64,000 bases of DNA from Thiorhodococcus minor (lineage in GTDB: Bacteria > Pseudomonadota > Gammaproteobacteria > Chromatiales > Chromatiaceae): NCBI RefSeq assembly GCF_010820565.1, contig NZ_JAAIJQ010000007.1:42310-106309 (forward strand), in the 5' to 3' direction. The notes below the pieces were generated by a model. It saw only the letters and a program-made list of their open reading frames with translations, was not told the DNA's origin and ran no database searches. Every line of letters begins with the position of its first letter. The first letter of the stretch is position 1. Below are positions 1 to 7,476 of this stretch, piece after piece. The translations under genes and the position numbers were made by a program.

Positions 1-854
1 ACGGTATCGGGCGCCCCTCGACCTATGCCTCCATCATCTCCACGCTGCAGGATCGAGAGTATGTGGTTCTCGACAAGAAGCGCTTCCTCCCGACCGACGT
101 CGGCCGGGTGGTCAACAAGTTCTTGACCGAGTATTTCACCTCTTACGTCGACTATGACTTCACGGCCCGTCTCGAGGACGAGCTCGACGCCGTGTCGCGT
201 GGCGAGGAAGAATGGATCCCCCTGCTCGAGCAGTTCTGGCGGCCGTTCAAGACCCGCGTCGATCACACGCAGGAGAACGTCAAGCGTAGCGACGTGACCC
301 AGGAGAAGATCGATGAGGTGTGCCCCAAATGCGGTGGTCAGCTCGCGATCCGTCTCGGCCGCAATGGGCGCTTCATCGGCTGCACCAACTACCCTGACTG
401 CGACTACACCAGGGATCTCAATGCCGACAAGGCCGAGCAAGAGGCCCCAGAGGTCGTCGAGGGCCGCTCCTGCCCGGAATGCGGCTCGGCCCTGGAGATC
501 AAGCGCGGGCGTTACGGCAAGTTCATCGGCTGCAGCGCCTATCCCAAGTGCAAGCACATCGAGCCGCTCGAGAAGCCTGTCGACACGGGCATCGCCTGCC
601 CGAAGTGCCAGAAGGGTACCCTGCAGAAGAAGAAGTCGCGGCGCGGCAAGGTCTTCTATTCCTGCTCGACCTATCCCAAGTGCGACTACGCCGTTTGGGA
701 CGAGCCGATCCATGGGCCCTGTCCGCGCTGTGGCTGGCCGGTGCTGACCGTCAAGGTGACGAAGACGAAGGGGGCGGCCAAGGTCTGTCCGCAGAAAGAG
801 TGCAGTTATCGCGAGTCGATCGATCAGGAAGCGGCGGAGCCGGCGGAGTCCTAA
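1..854 (+). CDS. topA: DNA topoisomerase I, C-terminal part (partial at window edge)
   Basis: This is the 3' end of type IA topoisomerase, which relaxes negative supercoils. The reading frame is already open at base 3 (G-I-G-R-P-S-T-Y, the conserved stretch just before the C-terminal region) and runs about 283 codons to TAA at 852-854. Four Cys4 zinc-ribbon modules follow one another, starting near bases 319, 469, 595 and 718; the first three have the form CPxCG...GxFIGCxxYPxC and the last is more diverged (CPRCG...CPQKEC). Such tandem C-terminal zinc ribbons are typical of gammaproteobacterial TopA. The catalytic part, with the active-site Tyr, lies outside the window. The next gene converges on it from the opposite strand. 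Confidence 0.95.
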   Translation, partial: GIGRPSTYASIISTLQDREYVVLDKKRFLPTDVGRVVNKFLTEYFTSYVDYDFTARLEDELDAVSRGEEEWIPLLEQFWRPFKTRVDHTQENVKRSDVTQEKIDEVCPKCGGQLAIRLGRNGRFIGCTNYPDCDYTRDLNADKAEQEAPEVVEGRSCPECGSALEIKRGRYGKFIGCSAYPKCKHIEPLEKPVDTGIACPKCQKGTLQKKKSRRGKVFYSCSTYPKCDYAVWDEPIHGPCPRCGWPVLTVKVTKTKGAAKVCPQKECSYRESIDQEAAEPAES

Positions 855-856
855 AA

Positions 857-886
857 GCCCTAGGCGAGGTGCGGTGCTTCACCTCA
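857..886. terminator. Possible terminator between convergent topA and amidase genes
   Basis: GAGGTG (866-871) can pair with CACCTC (880-885). On the minus strand the hairpin is followed by GGGCTTTTAGG, a short U-run, so it could end the HDOD-amidase transcript. It overlaps the amidase stop codon. The stem is only 6 bp, so this is weak. Confidence 0.3.
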
Positions 887-1463
887 GCGCGTCACGGACG
901 CGCTTCCAGGGGAAGTTGCCCTCGGAGCCGGGAAACTCCCCGCCCGGGTCGATCTTCTGCTTGTAGCGTTTCCCGCCGCAGTCGAAGCTGCGATCGTCCA
1001 GCTCGCTATGGCCTCGGACCTGTGAGGGGCCGATGTGGTAGGTGCGGGCCAGCCGCTCGAGCAGGCCGATCAAGGTCTCGATCTGCGCTTCGGGAAAAGG
1101 ATCTTTTCCATTCCCGTCATTGACCAGCTCGATGCCGATGGAGTGTGAGTTGTGCCCGCGGGCATGGTGAGCGATCTGCGTCTCTGGAGTGCCTGTGACG
1201 ATGGTGCCGTCGCGGCCGATGAGAAAGTGGTAGCTGATGTTGGGATTGCTGGCGAAATAGCGGCGGATGGCGCTCAAGGTGCCGCCGGGCGCGTGCCAAA
1301 GCTTACCCTGCTTGCAGCCTGGTCCGCCTGTCGCGTGAATCACGATGAGATCGATCTCGCGCGCCTCGGCGCTGGTCCATGGAAGAATGGCGACCAGGGT
1401 GGCGAGGAGGATCGCAAAGTGGTAGCGGCTCGGGCGGTAATAGGCTGGGCGATCGTGACTCAT
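879..1463 (-). CDS. Secreted N-acetylmuramoyl-L-alanine amidase (Amidase_2/AmpD-like)
   Basis: This 194-residue protein belongs to the Amidase_2 zinc family, which cleaves the MurNAc-L-Ala bond of peptidoglycan or muropeptides. A hydrophobic stretch at about residues 15-32, followed by S-A-E-A, looks like a signal peptide, so it probably acts in the periplasm, unlike cytoplasmic AmpD. Likely zinc ligands are His43 in VIHATGG, the His of VRGHSELD and the Asp of KIDPGGEFP. HNSHSIGIELVND is the usual core strand. Its ATG overlaps the stop of the upstream HDOD gene (ATGA), so translation is probably coupled. Recycling or remodelling of cell wall is the likely job; the exact substrate cannot be read from sequence. 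Confidence 0.85.
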   Translation of the reverse strand: MSHDRPAYYRPSRYHFAILLATLVAILPWTSAEAREIDLIVIHATGGPGCKQGKLWHAPGGTLSAIRRYFASNPNISYHFLIGRDGTIVTGTPETQIAHHARGHNSHSIGIELVNDGNGKDPFPEAQIETLIGLLERLARTYHIGPSQVRGHSELDDRSFDCGGKRYKQKIDPGGEFPGSEGNFPWKRVRDALR

Positions 1464-2932
1464 TGCTGTCTCCGCGCGCTGGCGAGCGTCAGGCCCATAC
1501 TGGCTTGATGGACGAAGTGCTTGAAATCGTCGAAGCTGGCGGCATCCAGCGGCCGGTCGGTGAGGCTGCGGTCGGCATAGAAGAGCCCGATGCTTCGGTT
1601 GTCCACGACGATGGGCGCCACCATGAAGGTCGTCGCCTTGGTCAGCTGGGTGAGCCGCTCTGGAATTCTGTCATCAGTGCGTCTCGCGCTGGCGTCGACC
1701 AGATAGGGGCGCTTTTGATCCAGGGTCTGGAAGAGCACGTCTTGGCCCTGGCTGGGACGGGTGAAGGCGAAGTGCTCGGAGACCTCGTCGCCGTCCGGTC
1801 CGAGTGCGTATTTGGCCTTGATGGCGCCTTTGTCCGGGGTCGTCAGCGCGAAGACGACCCGGTCGACTCCCACGCCGCGGAAGATGCCCTCGAGCACTAG
1901 CTCCATGATGACGTTGAAGCTGCATGTGCTGCCCTCCAGTACCGCGGAGAGCTCGCGCAGGATCTTGGATTGAAGCGCCGGATCTCTGGCGGGTGTCTCC
2001 GCAGAGCAGGCCTCCGAGGTCGGCTCGGAGTGCCCGTCCTGATTCGCGATCTCCGCGCTCGGCTGTGGAATGTGCGGGGCGGCGAAGGCGGCGCCGAAGT
2101 CCGTCGCGACATTGGTGGCCGCGTGGGCCTTTTGGAGCAGGAGTGTCTGAGCCTTGTCCTGTGGTAGCGCGGTCAGCTTGCTCGCCTTCTTGAAGAGGCT
2201 CTCCATGGCCTCGGAATGCCAGCCTTGCTCCTCGGCGCAGCGGGCGATCTGCTGCCCCAGCATCACGCTTTGGATGCGCGGGTCTTGGCGCGTCGGGTAC
2301 TGGGTCGCTTCCTGGAGAAGCTCGCTGATGTGCCACTCGCTGACCAGCTGGCGACTCAGTTGACTCAGGCGAAACCCGAGCACGCGCTCTTGTGCCTGCT
2401 CTTGGGTCAGGCCCTTCTGAAAGATGAGCTGCTCGACCCGGTCGGCGTGCTCACCGCCGAAGCACCAGAAGGCGAGCTCCCCGATGCGATACAGCAGGGT
2501 GGCGATGAAGACCTCTTCGGGCGACTTGTCGCCGCGGGCCGCCGCCAGGGCGCGTGCCTGCACGGCTGCATGCATCGCGCGGCCTAGCTCGCGGCCAAGG
2601 CGCTCCTTGGCGGCCCCCTTGACGAGGGTGTCGATGAGGGTCAGGGTCAGGCAGATGTTGCGAACCGCGTTGAAGCCAAGGATGATGACCGCGCGCGTGA
2701 TGGTGTTGATGCCGCTTGCGCTGGGGTTGTAGACGATGGAGTTGGCCAGCTTGAGCGCACGCGCCGTCATGGAAGGATCGCGCAGAATGACCTCGGCGAG
2801 CTCCGACATGGGGGCGCGGTCGTCGCCCGAGAGCGTGATCACGCGCTGGACGGTTTGATCGAAGATCGGCATGTCCTGACGGCGGATCAGCTCCAGCCAC
2901 TCGTCCAGGCTGCGCTTGGGCTGCATGTCCAT
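1460..2932 (-). CDS. HDOD domain protein with C-terminal GAF domain
   Basis: About 490 residues. The N-terminal half (about 10-220) is an HDOD domain: L-D-E-W-L-E-L-I-R then LAEVILRDPSMTARALKLAN, an HD-like fold without a complete HD metal site, used in signalling proteins. A linker of about 100 residues leads to a GAF-like domain in the last 170 residues (SKILRELSAVLEG ... MVAPIVVDNRSIGLFYADR). HDOD-GAF proteins are usually regulators whose ligands are unknown. I chose the ATG at 2932 (MDMQPKRS); a GTG at 2968 would add 12 residues, and neither has a strong ribosome binding site. It overlaps the amidase gene by 4 bases, suggesting an operon. Confidence 0.8.
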   Translation of the reverse strand: MDMQPKRSLDEWLELIRRQDMPIFDQTVQRVITLSGDDRAPMSELAEVILRDPSMTARALKLANSIVYNPSASGINTITRAVIILGFNAVRNICLTLTLIDTLVKGAAKERLGRELGRAMHAAVQARALAAARGDKSPEEVFIATLLYRIGELAFWCFGGEHADRVEQLIFQKGLTQEQAQERVLGFRLSQLSRQLVSEWHISELLQEATQYPTRQDPRIQSVMLGQQIARCAEEQGWHSEAMESLFKKASKLTALPQDKAQTLLLQKAHAATNVATDFGAAFAAPHIPQPSAEIANQDGHSEPTSEACSAETPARDPALQSKILRELSAVLEGSTCSFNVIMELVLEGIFRGVGVDRVVFALTTPDKGAIKAKYALGPDGDEVSEHFAFTRPSQGQDVLFQTLDQKRPYLVDASARRTDDRIPERLTQLTKATTFMVAPIVVDNRSIGLFYADRSLTDRPLDAASFDDFKHFVHQASMGLTLASARRQQ

Positions 2933-3267
2933 GCTTGGGGTCTGACCATAGGCGGGGTAAGGCCACAACTATAGGTGAGGGGTAGCGGCATTTCCACCGA
3001 TGCGGCCTCTCGCCGGTGGCGCTTGGGCTGTGCTTCGGCTTCACAGCCGATGCGGCAGCACCGGCTGTCCGGATTGTCGGCCCAAGCCGCACCTTCGGTC
3101 TTGCAAGGAGGCTGTCCGGCATTCTCTGCCAGACATCGACGCCTTTTCTGGGAGAGCCGGCGCAGGGTCCTTCGCGCGAGCTGGCCTGGACCTGAAAGTT
3201 TTCTTGGAAACAAGGCCTTGAGCTGGGTGCCGGAGGTCTTGCTCGATCCTGAGGGCTACCTCGAGTC
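2933..3267. other. Divergent intergenic region between the HDOD gene and tsaC
   Basis: A 335-base gap between divergently transcribed genes. It must hold promoters for both, but I see no convincing -35/-10 pair, operator or coding sequence. Short GC-rich inverted segments around 3030-3085 are not extensive enough to name. Confidence 0.4.
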
Positions 3268-3831
3268 ATGCCGCATCATTCCTACCATCGCCTGCGTCTT
3301 GCCGCTCGGGTTCTACGGCAGGGCGGGCTTATTGCCTACCCGACCGAAGCTGTCTACGGATTGGGATGCGATCCTCGGAATGCATTTGCCGTCCGACGGC
3401 TGCTGGAGGTCAAGGAGCGCTCCATGGCCAAGGGTCTCATCCTGATCGCCGCGGACATGGGGCAGTTGGAGCCCTTCGTCGAGTGGCTGGGCGACGCTCG
3501 CATGCCTGAGATCCGCGCGAGCTGGCCGGGCCCGAATACCTGGCTCATCCCCGTCAAGCCGACGACGCCATCTTGGCTCACGGGTCGTTTCGAGACGCTG
3601 GCCGTGCGGGTGACGGCGCATCCATTGGTGGCGGCTTTGTGTCGCACCTTCGGCGGCGCAATCGTTTCGACCAGCGCCAATAGGTCCGATCGGCCGCCCG
3701 CGCGCAGCGCGCTCGAGGTCCGACGCACCCTGGGTGCTCGGCTAGACTATCTCTTGGTCGGCGATTGCCAGGGCGCGGAGCGTCCCTCTGTCATTCGCGA
3801 TGGCCGCACGGGGCGCGTGCTGCGCGCTTGA
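3268..3831 (+). CDS. tsaC: Threonylcarbamoyl-AMP synthase (YrdC/Sua5 family)
   Basis: A 187-residue single-domain YrdC protein. TsaC makes threonylcarbamoyl-AMP from Thr, bicarbonate and ATP, the first step of t6A37 tRNA modification. Family marks: GGLIAYPTEAVYGLGCDP near residues 19-36, the K-E-R-S-x-x-K-G-L motif at about 50-58, SWPGPNTWLIP, and VSTSANRS near 132-139. The length fits the TsaC form (about 190) rather than the longer Sua5 form with an extra C-terminal domain. It starts at ATG 3268 and stands alone. Confidence 0.93.
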   Translation: MPHHSYHRLRLAARVLRQGGLIAYPTEAVYGLGCDPRNAFAVRRLLEVKERSMAKGLILIAADMGQLEPFVEWLGDARMPEIRASWPGPNTWLIPVKPTTPSWLTGRFETLAVRVTAHPLVAALCRTFGGAIVSTSANRSDRPPARSALEVRRTLGARLDYLLVGDCQGAERPSVIRDGRTGRVLRA

Positions 3832-3930
3832 GCGAAGACAGGGCCGCCAGGGGGCAGCTCCCAGCATTGGTTTCGCCGCGCTTTTCAAAGCCTGCGTATC
3901 TCGATCGATGCACAGGTTGCCGACCTCTAA

Positions 3931-4094
3931 GGCGATTTCTGTCAGTTCTCATACCATCTGGCTTGTCTTGACGCCCGCCTTCTGTGTCGCCCCGCCAGTC
4001 ACATCGCCCAGCGATGCTCCTGTCGGCGCTCCTTGAAGGCGGACCTCAATCCGGCGCCACCTGGTATAAGAGTTTCCGGCAAGCGCCTAAGAGC
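3931..4094 (+). repeat. Dispersed 164-bp repeat, copy 1
   Basis: This stretch matches 32492-32655 in the same orientation with about 11 differences over 164 bases (about 93%) and no gaps. The shared core includes CATACCATCTGGCTTGTCTT and CCTTGAAGGCGGACCTCAA. Its right end covers the stop codon of the nuclease gene. I see no terminal inverted repeats or target duplications, so it may be the remnant of a larger element or a conserved structured RNA/DNA repeat. The flanks before base 3931 and after 4094 do not match those of the other copy. Confidence 0.85.
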
Positions 4095-4635
4095 CTCGGT
4101 GCCGATACTCCCATGGGGTCTGGTGGAGCCCGCGTCGTCGCCAGACGCCGCGCTTCGCCTCTCGGGCCTGTCGCTCGGCGCGGAAATAGCGGGGATCGTC
4201 GCAATAGCGGTGGTAGACGGCGGCCTGTCCGCTGCGGACTTGCTCCAGGTTTAGCGAGATGCGGGCCTCGCCGCTCGTATAGACCTCGCCGACCGTGCGG
4301 CCGAAGCGGTCACGATCGATCGCGACCAGATCGACGCGTCCCGTAGCCAGCTCCCTGAGGTGCCCCCGAGAGCGGTCTGCCCAGGGCTGCTGGCCCTTTT
4401 CCGGGGCATCGATGCAATAGAGCCGGACCTCAACGGGCTTGCCTGCGCAGACGAGCCGCATGGAGTCGCCGTCCAGTACATAGTCGAGTCGGCAGCTCCG
4501 AGCCCCGAGCTGAAGACCCCAGCCGGGAGGTATCAGCCCGGGTCCCCAACGCTCCACCGCCCAGGCTCCGAGGAGGAGCAGGGCGATGGCGGTCGATCCG
4601 AGGCTCCCGCGAAGCCTGCCAAGGCCCCTCAGCAT
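4087..4635 (-). CDS. Membrane-anchored thermonuclease-family (SNase-like) nuclease
   Basis: 182 residues. Residues about 14-30 are hydrophobic and likely form a membrane anchor or signal sequence. The SNase domain covers about 46-180, with DGDS at 55-58, Arg71 followed by LYCIDAPE (Asp76 and Glu79), and DRFGRTVGEVY. These match the Staphylococcus nuclease metal and catalytic positions (Arg35, Asp40, Glu43, Arg87), so it is probably an active Ca2+-dependent nuclease acting outside the cytoplasm. It lies 39 bp downstream of nhaD on the same strand and could be cotranscribed. Its last codons overlap dispersed repeat copy 1. Confidence 0.85.
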   Translation of the reverse strand: MLRGLGRLRGSLGSTAIALLLLGAWAVERWGPGLIPPGWGLQLGARSCRLDYVLDGDSMRLVCAGKPVEVRLYCIDAPEKGQQPWADRSRGHLRELATGRVDLVAIDRDRFGRTVGEVYTSGEARISLNLEQVRSGQAAVYHRYCDDPRYFRAERQAREAKRGVWRRRGLHQTPWEYRHRGS

Positions 4636-4674
4636 AGAGCCGCCGCAGGCATCAGGATCGCGGGCCGGAGTGGC

Positions 4675-6075
4675 TCAGCCATTCAGCCACATGTGGACGG
4701 CGATGCTGGAGAGGTAGCCGAGGGCGATGGCCGGTGTCCATTCGAAATGGGCGAAGAAGGTGTAGGTGCCGCGCGCCTGCCCCATGAGCGCGACGCCAGC
4801 GGCGGATCCGATCGACAGGAGGGAGCCGCCGACGCCCGCGGTCAAGGTCACCAGAAGCCACTGGGTCTCGCTCATGTCCGGGTTCATGGTGAGGACCGCG
4901 AACATGACCGGGATGTTGTCGACGATGGCCGAGAGCACGCCGACCGTGACGTTGGCGAGCGTTGGTCCCCATTGCGTATACATCACCTCCGAGACCATGG
5001 CGAGATAGCCGATCTGCCCCAGTCCGCCCACGCACAGGATGACGCCGTAGAAGAAGAGCAGGGTGTCCCACTCGGCGCGCGCGACCTTGTTGAAGACGTC
5101 GAAGGGGGTCATGTCGCCGACCAGGACCGCCTTGTCCTCGTTGCGCTGTTGCCAGCTGTGGTGACTCATGCGCAGGAAGAAGCCGAAGAATTGCAGATAG
5201 CCCAGGCCGGTGAGCATGCCGATGACGGGTGGCATGTGGAGGAATTGGTGGAAGCTCACCGCGGTCGCGATGGTCAGCAGGAAGAGCAGCATGATGCGCT
5301 TGGCGCCGCGGCGCATGTGCACGTCCTCGGATGATGCCTCCGGCTTGAGCTTGGGGACCGCGAAGAACATGATCGCAGCCGGCACCACGAAATTGACGAT
5401 CGAGGGGACCACCAGCTTGAAGAAGCCGAAGAAGTCGATGATGCCCTTCTGCCAGACCATCAGGGTGGTGATGTCTCCGAAGGGGCTGAAGGCGCCGCCG
5501 GCATTGGCGGCCACCACGATGTTGATGCAGGCGAGGGTGACGAAGCGCTTGTTGTCGCCTCCGACGGCGAGAACGACCGCGCACATCAGCAGCGCTGTGG
5601 TGAGGTTGTCGGCGATCGGGGAGATGCAGAAGGCGAGAATGCCCGTCATCCAGAAGAGTGCGCGGAACCCAAAGCCCTTGCGGATGAGCCAAGCGCGGAG
5701 CGCGTCGAACACCTGACGCTCTTCCAGTGCGTTGATGTAGGTCATGGCGACCAGGAGGAAGAGCATGAGCTCGGCGTACTCGAGCAAGTTGTGCCGCACG
5801 GCCTGCTCGGCCAGATGGGCTTGGCCCTGCTCGGCGTAGATCCAGGCGACGAGCGCCCAGATGATGCCGGCGGCAACGATCACTGGCTTGGATTTGCGTA
5901 GGTGAACGAACTCCTCCGCCATGACCAAGACGTAGGCAAGTCCGAAAATGATGAGGGCCGCGTACCCGAAGGGGTGCGTCGTCAGGTCGAGGGCCTGACC
6001 CGAGTCCGACGCCATCGCGGCCAACGGCATGAACAGGGCAAAGGCGCCGAGTGCAAGGGCTCTGGCAGAAAGCAT
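4675..6075 (-). CDS. nhaD: NhaD-type Na+/H+ antiporter
   Basis: A polytopic protein of 466 residues, of the ion-transporter superfamily (NhaD/ArsB). NhaD exchanges cytoplasmic Na+ or Li+ for H+. The N-terminus (MLSARALALGAFALFMPLAA) reads like a cleavable signal, as in other NhaD proteins. Conserved stretches include ISPIADNLTTAL, NIVVAANAGGAFSPFGDITT and GVLSAIVDNIPVMFAVL, with charged residues in the membrane region where ions are bound. I chose ATG 6075, preceded by AAGAGACACG; a longer frame from 6162 would add 29 residues with no membrane character. Upstream, 6220-6290 is AT-rich and probably holds the promoter. A Na+/H+ antiporter fits a marine or saline habitat. Confidence 0.9.
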   Translation of the reverse strand: MLSARALALGAFALFMPLAAMASDSGQALDLTTHPFGYAALIIFGLAYVLVMAEEFVHLRKSKPVIVAAGIIWALVAWIYAEQGQAHLAEQAVRHNLLEYAELMLFLLVAMTYINALEERQVFDALRAWLIRKGFGFRALFWMTGILAFCISPIADNLTTALLMCAVVLAVGGDNKRFVTLACINIVVAANAGGAFSPFGDITTLMVWQKGIIDFFGFFKLVVPSIVNFVVPAAIMFFAVPKLKPEASSEDVHMRRGAKRIMLLFLLTIATAVSFHQFLHMPPVIGMLTGLGYLQFFGFFLRMSHHSWQQRNEDKAVLVGDMTPFDVFNKVARAEWDTLLFFYGVILCVGGLGQIGYLAMVSEVMYTQWGPTLANVTVGVLSAIVDNIPVMFAVLTMNPDMSETQWLLVTLTAGVGGSLLSIGSAAGVALMGQARGTYTFFAHFEWTPAIALGYLSSIAVHMWLNG

Positions 6076-6432
6076 GGTCGTGTCTCTTTTGATAAGCTGC
6101 TGAAATCGTTCAGGGCGAAAAACGCAGCCGAGCAAGATACCTGCTGGGCGTAGCAGCGCCAAGTGACGAGCGCATCTGGATGATCCGCGTGCCTGCGCGA
6201 TGCGCTGCTGGGATGGCTTTCGCTTCTATTTATCAGAGCCTTGCCAATGATCTTGTTATCTTCAATTCTTTCTATTTGACATTGCGGCAGATGGCGCTTG
6301 GGGCTGGATCGGCATGAGTGGAACAGCTACAGGTCACTTGGGCGCCCGCGCGGCATTCGAGCCAGGGTCGCCTTGGGAGCGCATATCGCGACTGGGCGTT
6401 TCGGCTTGCTCCGCGTGCTCGGGCTGGCTGTC

Positions 6433-7476
6433 ATGAAGAAGCGTCTGGCTTTGTTAGGGCTCGTCCTGATCGCCGCGGTCGCCTATGTGGTTTATCGGTC
6501 CCAGCCCCAGCAAGGCGCGAACGGCAGCAGCCTGACGCTTTACGGCAACATCGACGTGCGGCTGGTGAACTTGGCCTTCGAGGTCGAGGGACGCATCGCC
6601 GAGATGAGCGTCTCTGAAGGTGCGTCCGTGAGCGCTGGATCGCCACTGGCGCGGTTGGACACGCGGCGCTTGACCCTAGCGCGCGATGTGGCGAAGGCGC
6701 AGGTCGCCGCGCAACGCTCGGAGCTGGACAAGCTGGTCGCGGGCGCGCGGGCCGAGGAGATCCGAAAGCTCGAGGCGGACCTCGAGGCGGCACGCGCCGA
6801 GGCGACCAACGCCAAGCGCCGCGCGCAGCGCGCCAAGGAGCTCGCCGGACGCAAGCTCGCCTCGCCGCAGGAGTATGACGACGCCCAAACCTCCGCCGAG
6901 GCTGCGCAGGCGCATGCCGGTGCCGCGCAAGCGGCGCTCGATCTCGCGCTTTCAGGGGCGCGCACGGAAGACATCGCCGCGGCAAAGGCCCGGCTGGCAG
7001 CCCTGGAGGGCGACCTGGCGAGGGCGCAGGTCAATCTCGACGATGCGGTCTTGGTCGCGCCGGCCCGCGCGGTGGCTCAGAGCCGCATCCTGGAGCCCGG
7101 AGACATCGCATCGCCCGCCAGGCCGGTCCTGACGTTGGCGCTCACCGAGCCTCTGTGGGCTCGCGTCTACTTGGCCGAGTCGGATCTGGGGCGGGTCCAG
7201 CAGGGTCAGCCGGCGATCGTCTATACGGACAGCTTTCCGGGGCAGGGCTATGAGGGCTGGGTCGGCTATATCGCCCCCAGTGCCGAGTTCACCCCCAAGA
7301 CGGTGCAAACGACTGAGCTGCGCGCGGATCTCGTCTATCAAGCTCGTGTCTTCGTCTGCAATCCGCGCGGAGAGCTGCGTCAGGGGATGCCGGTCACCGT
7401 GGAGATCGACCTCGAAGCGGCGCCGCGCGCGAGCCCTGGCTGCGATGCCCCCCTTGCTCCAAGCCCTCGGCCCTAG
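6433..7476 (+). CDS. ybhG: HlyD-family membrane fusion protein (YbhG-like)
   Basis: 347 residues with a single N-terminal membrane helix (MKKRLALLGLVLIAAVAYVV). A periplasmic adaptor follows: a lipoyl/barrel half (LYGNIDVRLVNLAFEVEGRI), a long Ala/Glu/Arg-rich hairpin with coiled-coil character at about residues 90-190, and the second barrel half (VNLDDAVLVAPARAV). Adaptors of this type link an inner-membrane ABC exporter to outer-membrane or periplasmic export. It heads a four-gene operon equivalent to ybhG-ybhF-ybhS-ybhR. I chose ATG 6433; an upstream ATG at 6298 in frame would add 45 residues without the expected signal. Its 3' end overlaps the next gene. Confidence 0.85.
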   Translation: MKKRLALLGLVLIAAVAYVVYRSQPQQGANGSSLTLYGNIDVRLVNLAFEVEGRIAEMSVSEGASVSAGSPLARLDTRRLTLARDVAKAQVAAQRSELDKLVAGARAEEIRKLEADLEAARAEATNAKRRAQRAKELAGRKLASPQEYDDAQTSAEAAQAHAGAAQAALDLALSGARTEDIAAAKARLAALEGDLARAQVNLDDAVLVAPARAVAQSRILEPGDIASPARPVLTLALTEPLWARVYLAESDLGRVQQGQPAIVYTDSFPGQGYEGWVGYIAPSAEFTPKTVQTTELRADLVYQARVFVCNPRGELRQGMPVTVEIDLEAAPRASPGCDAPLAPSPRP

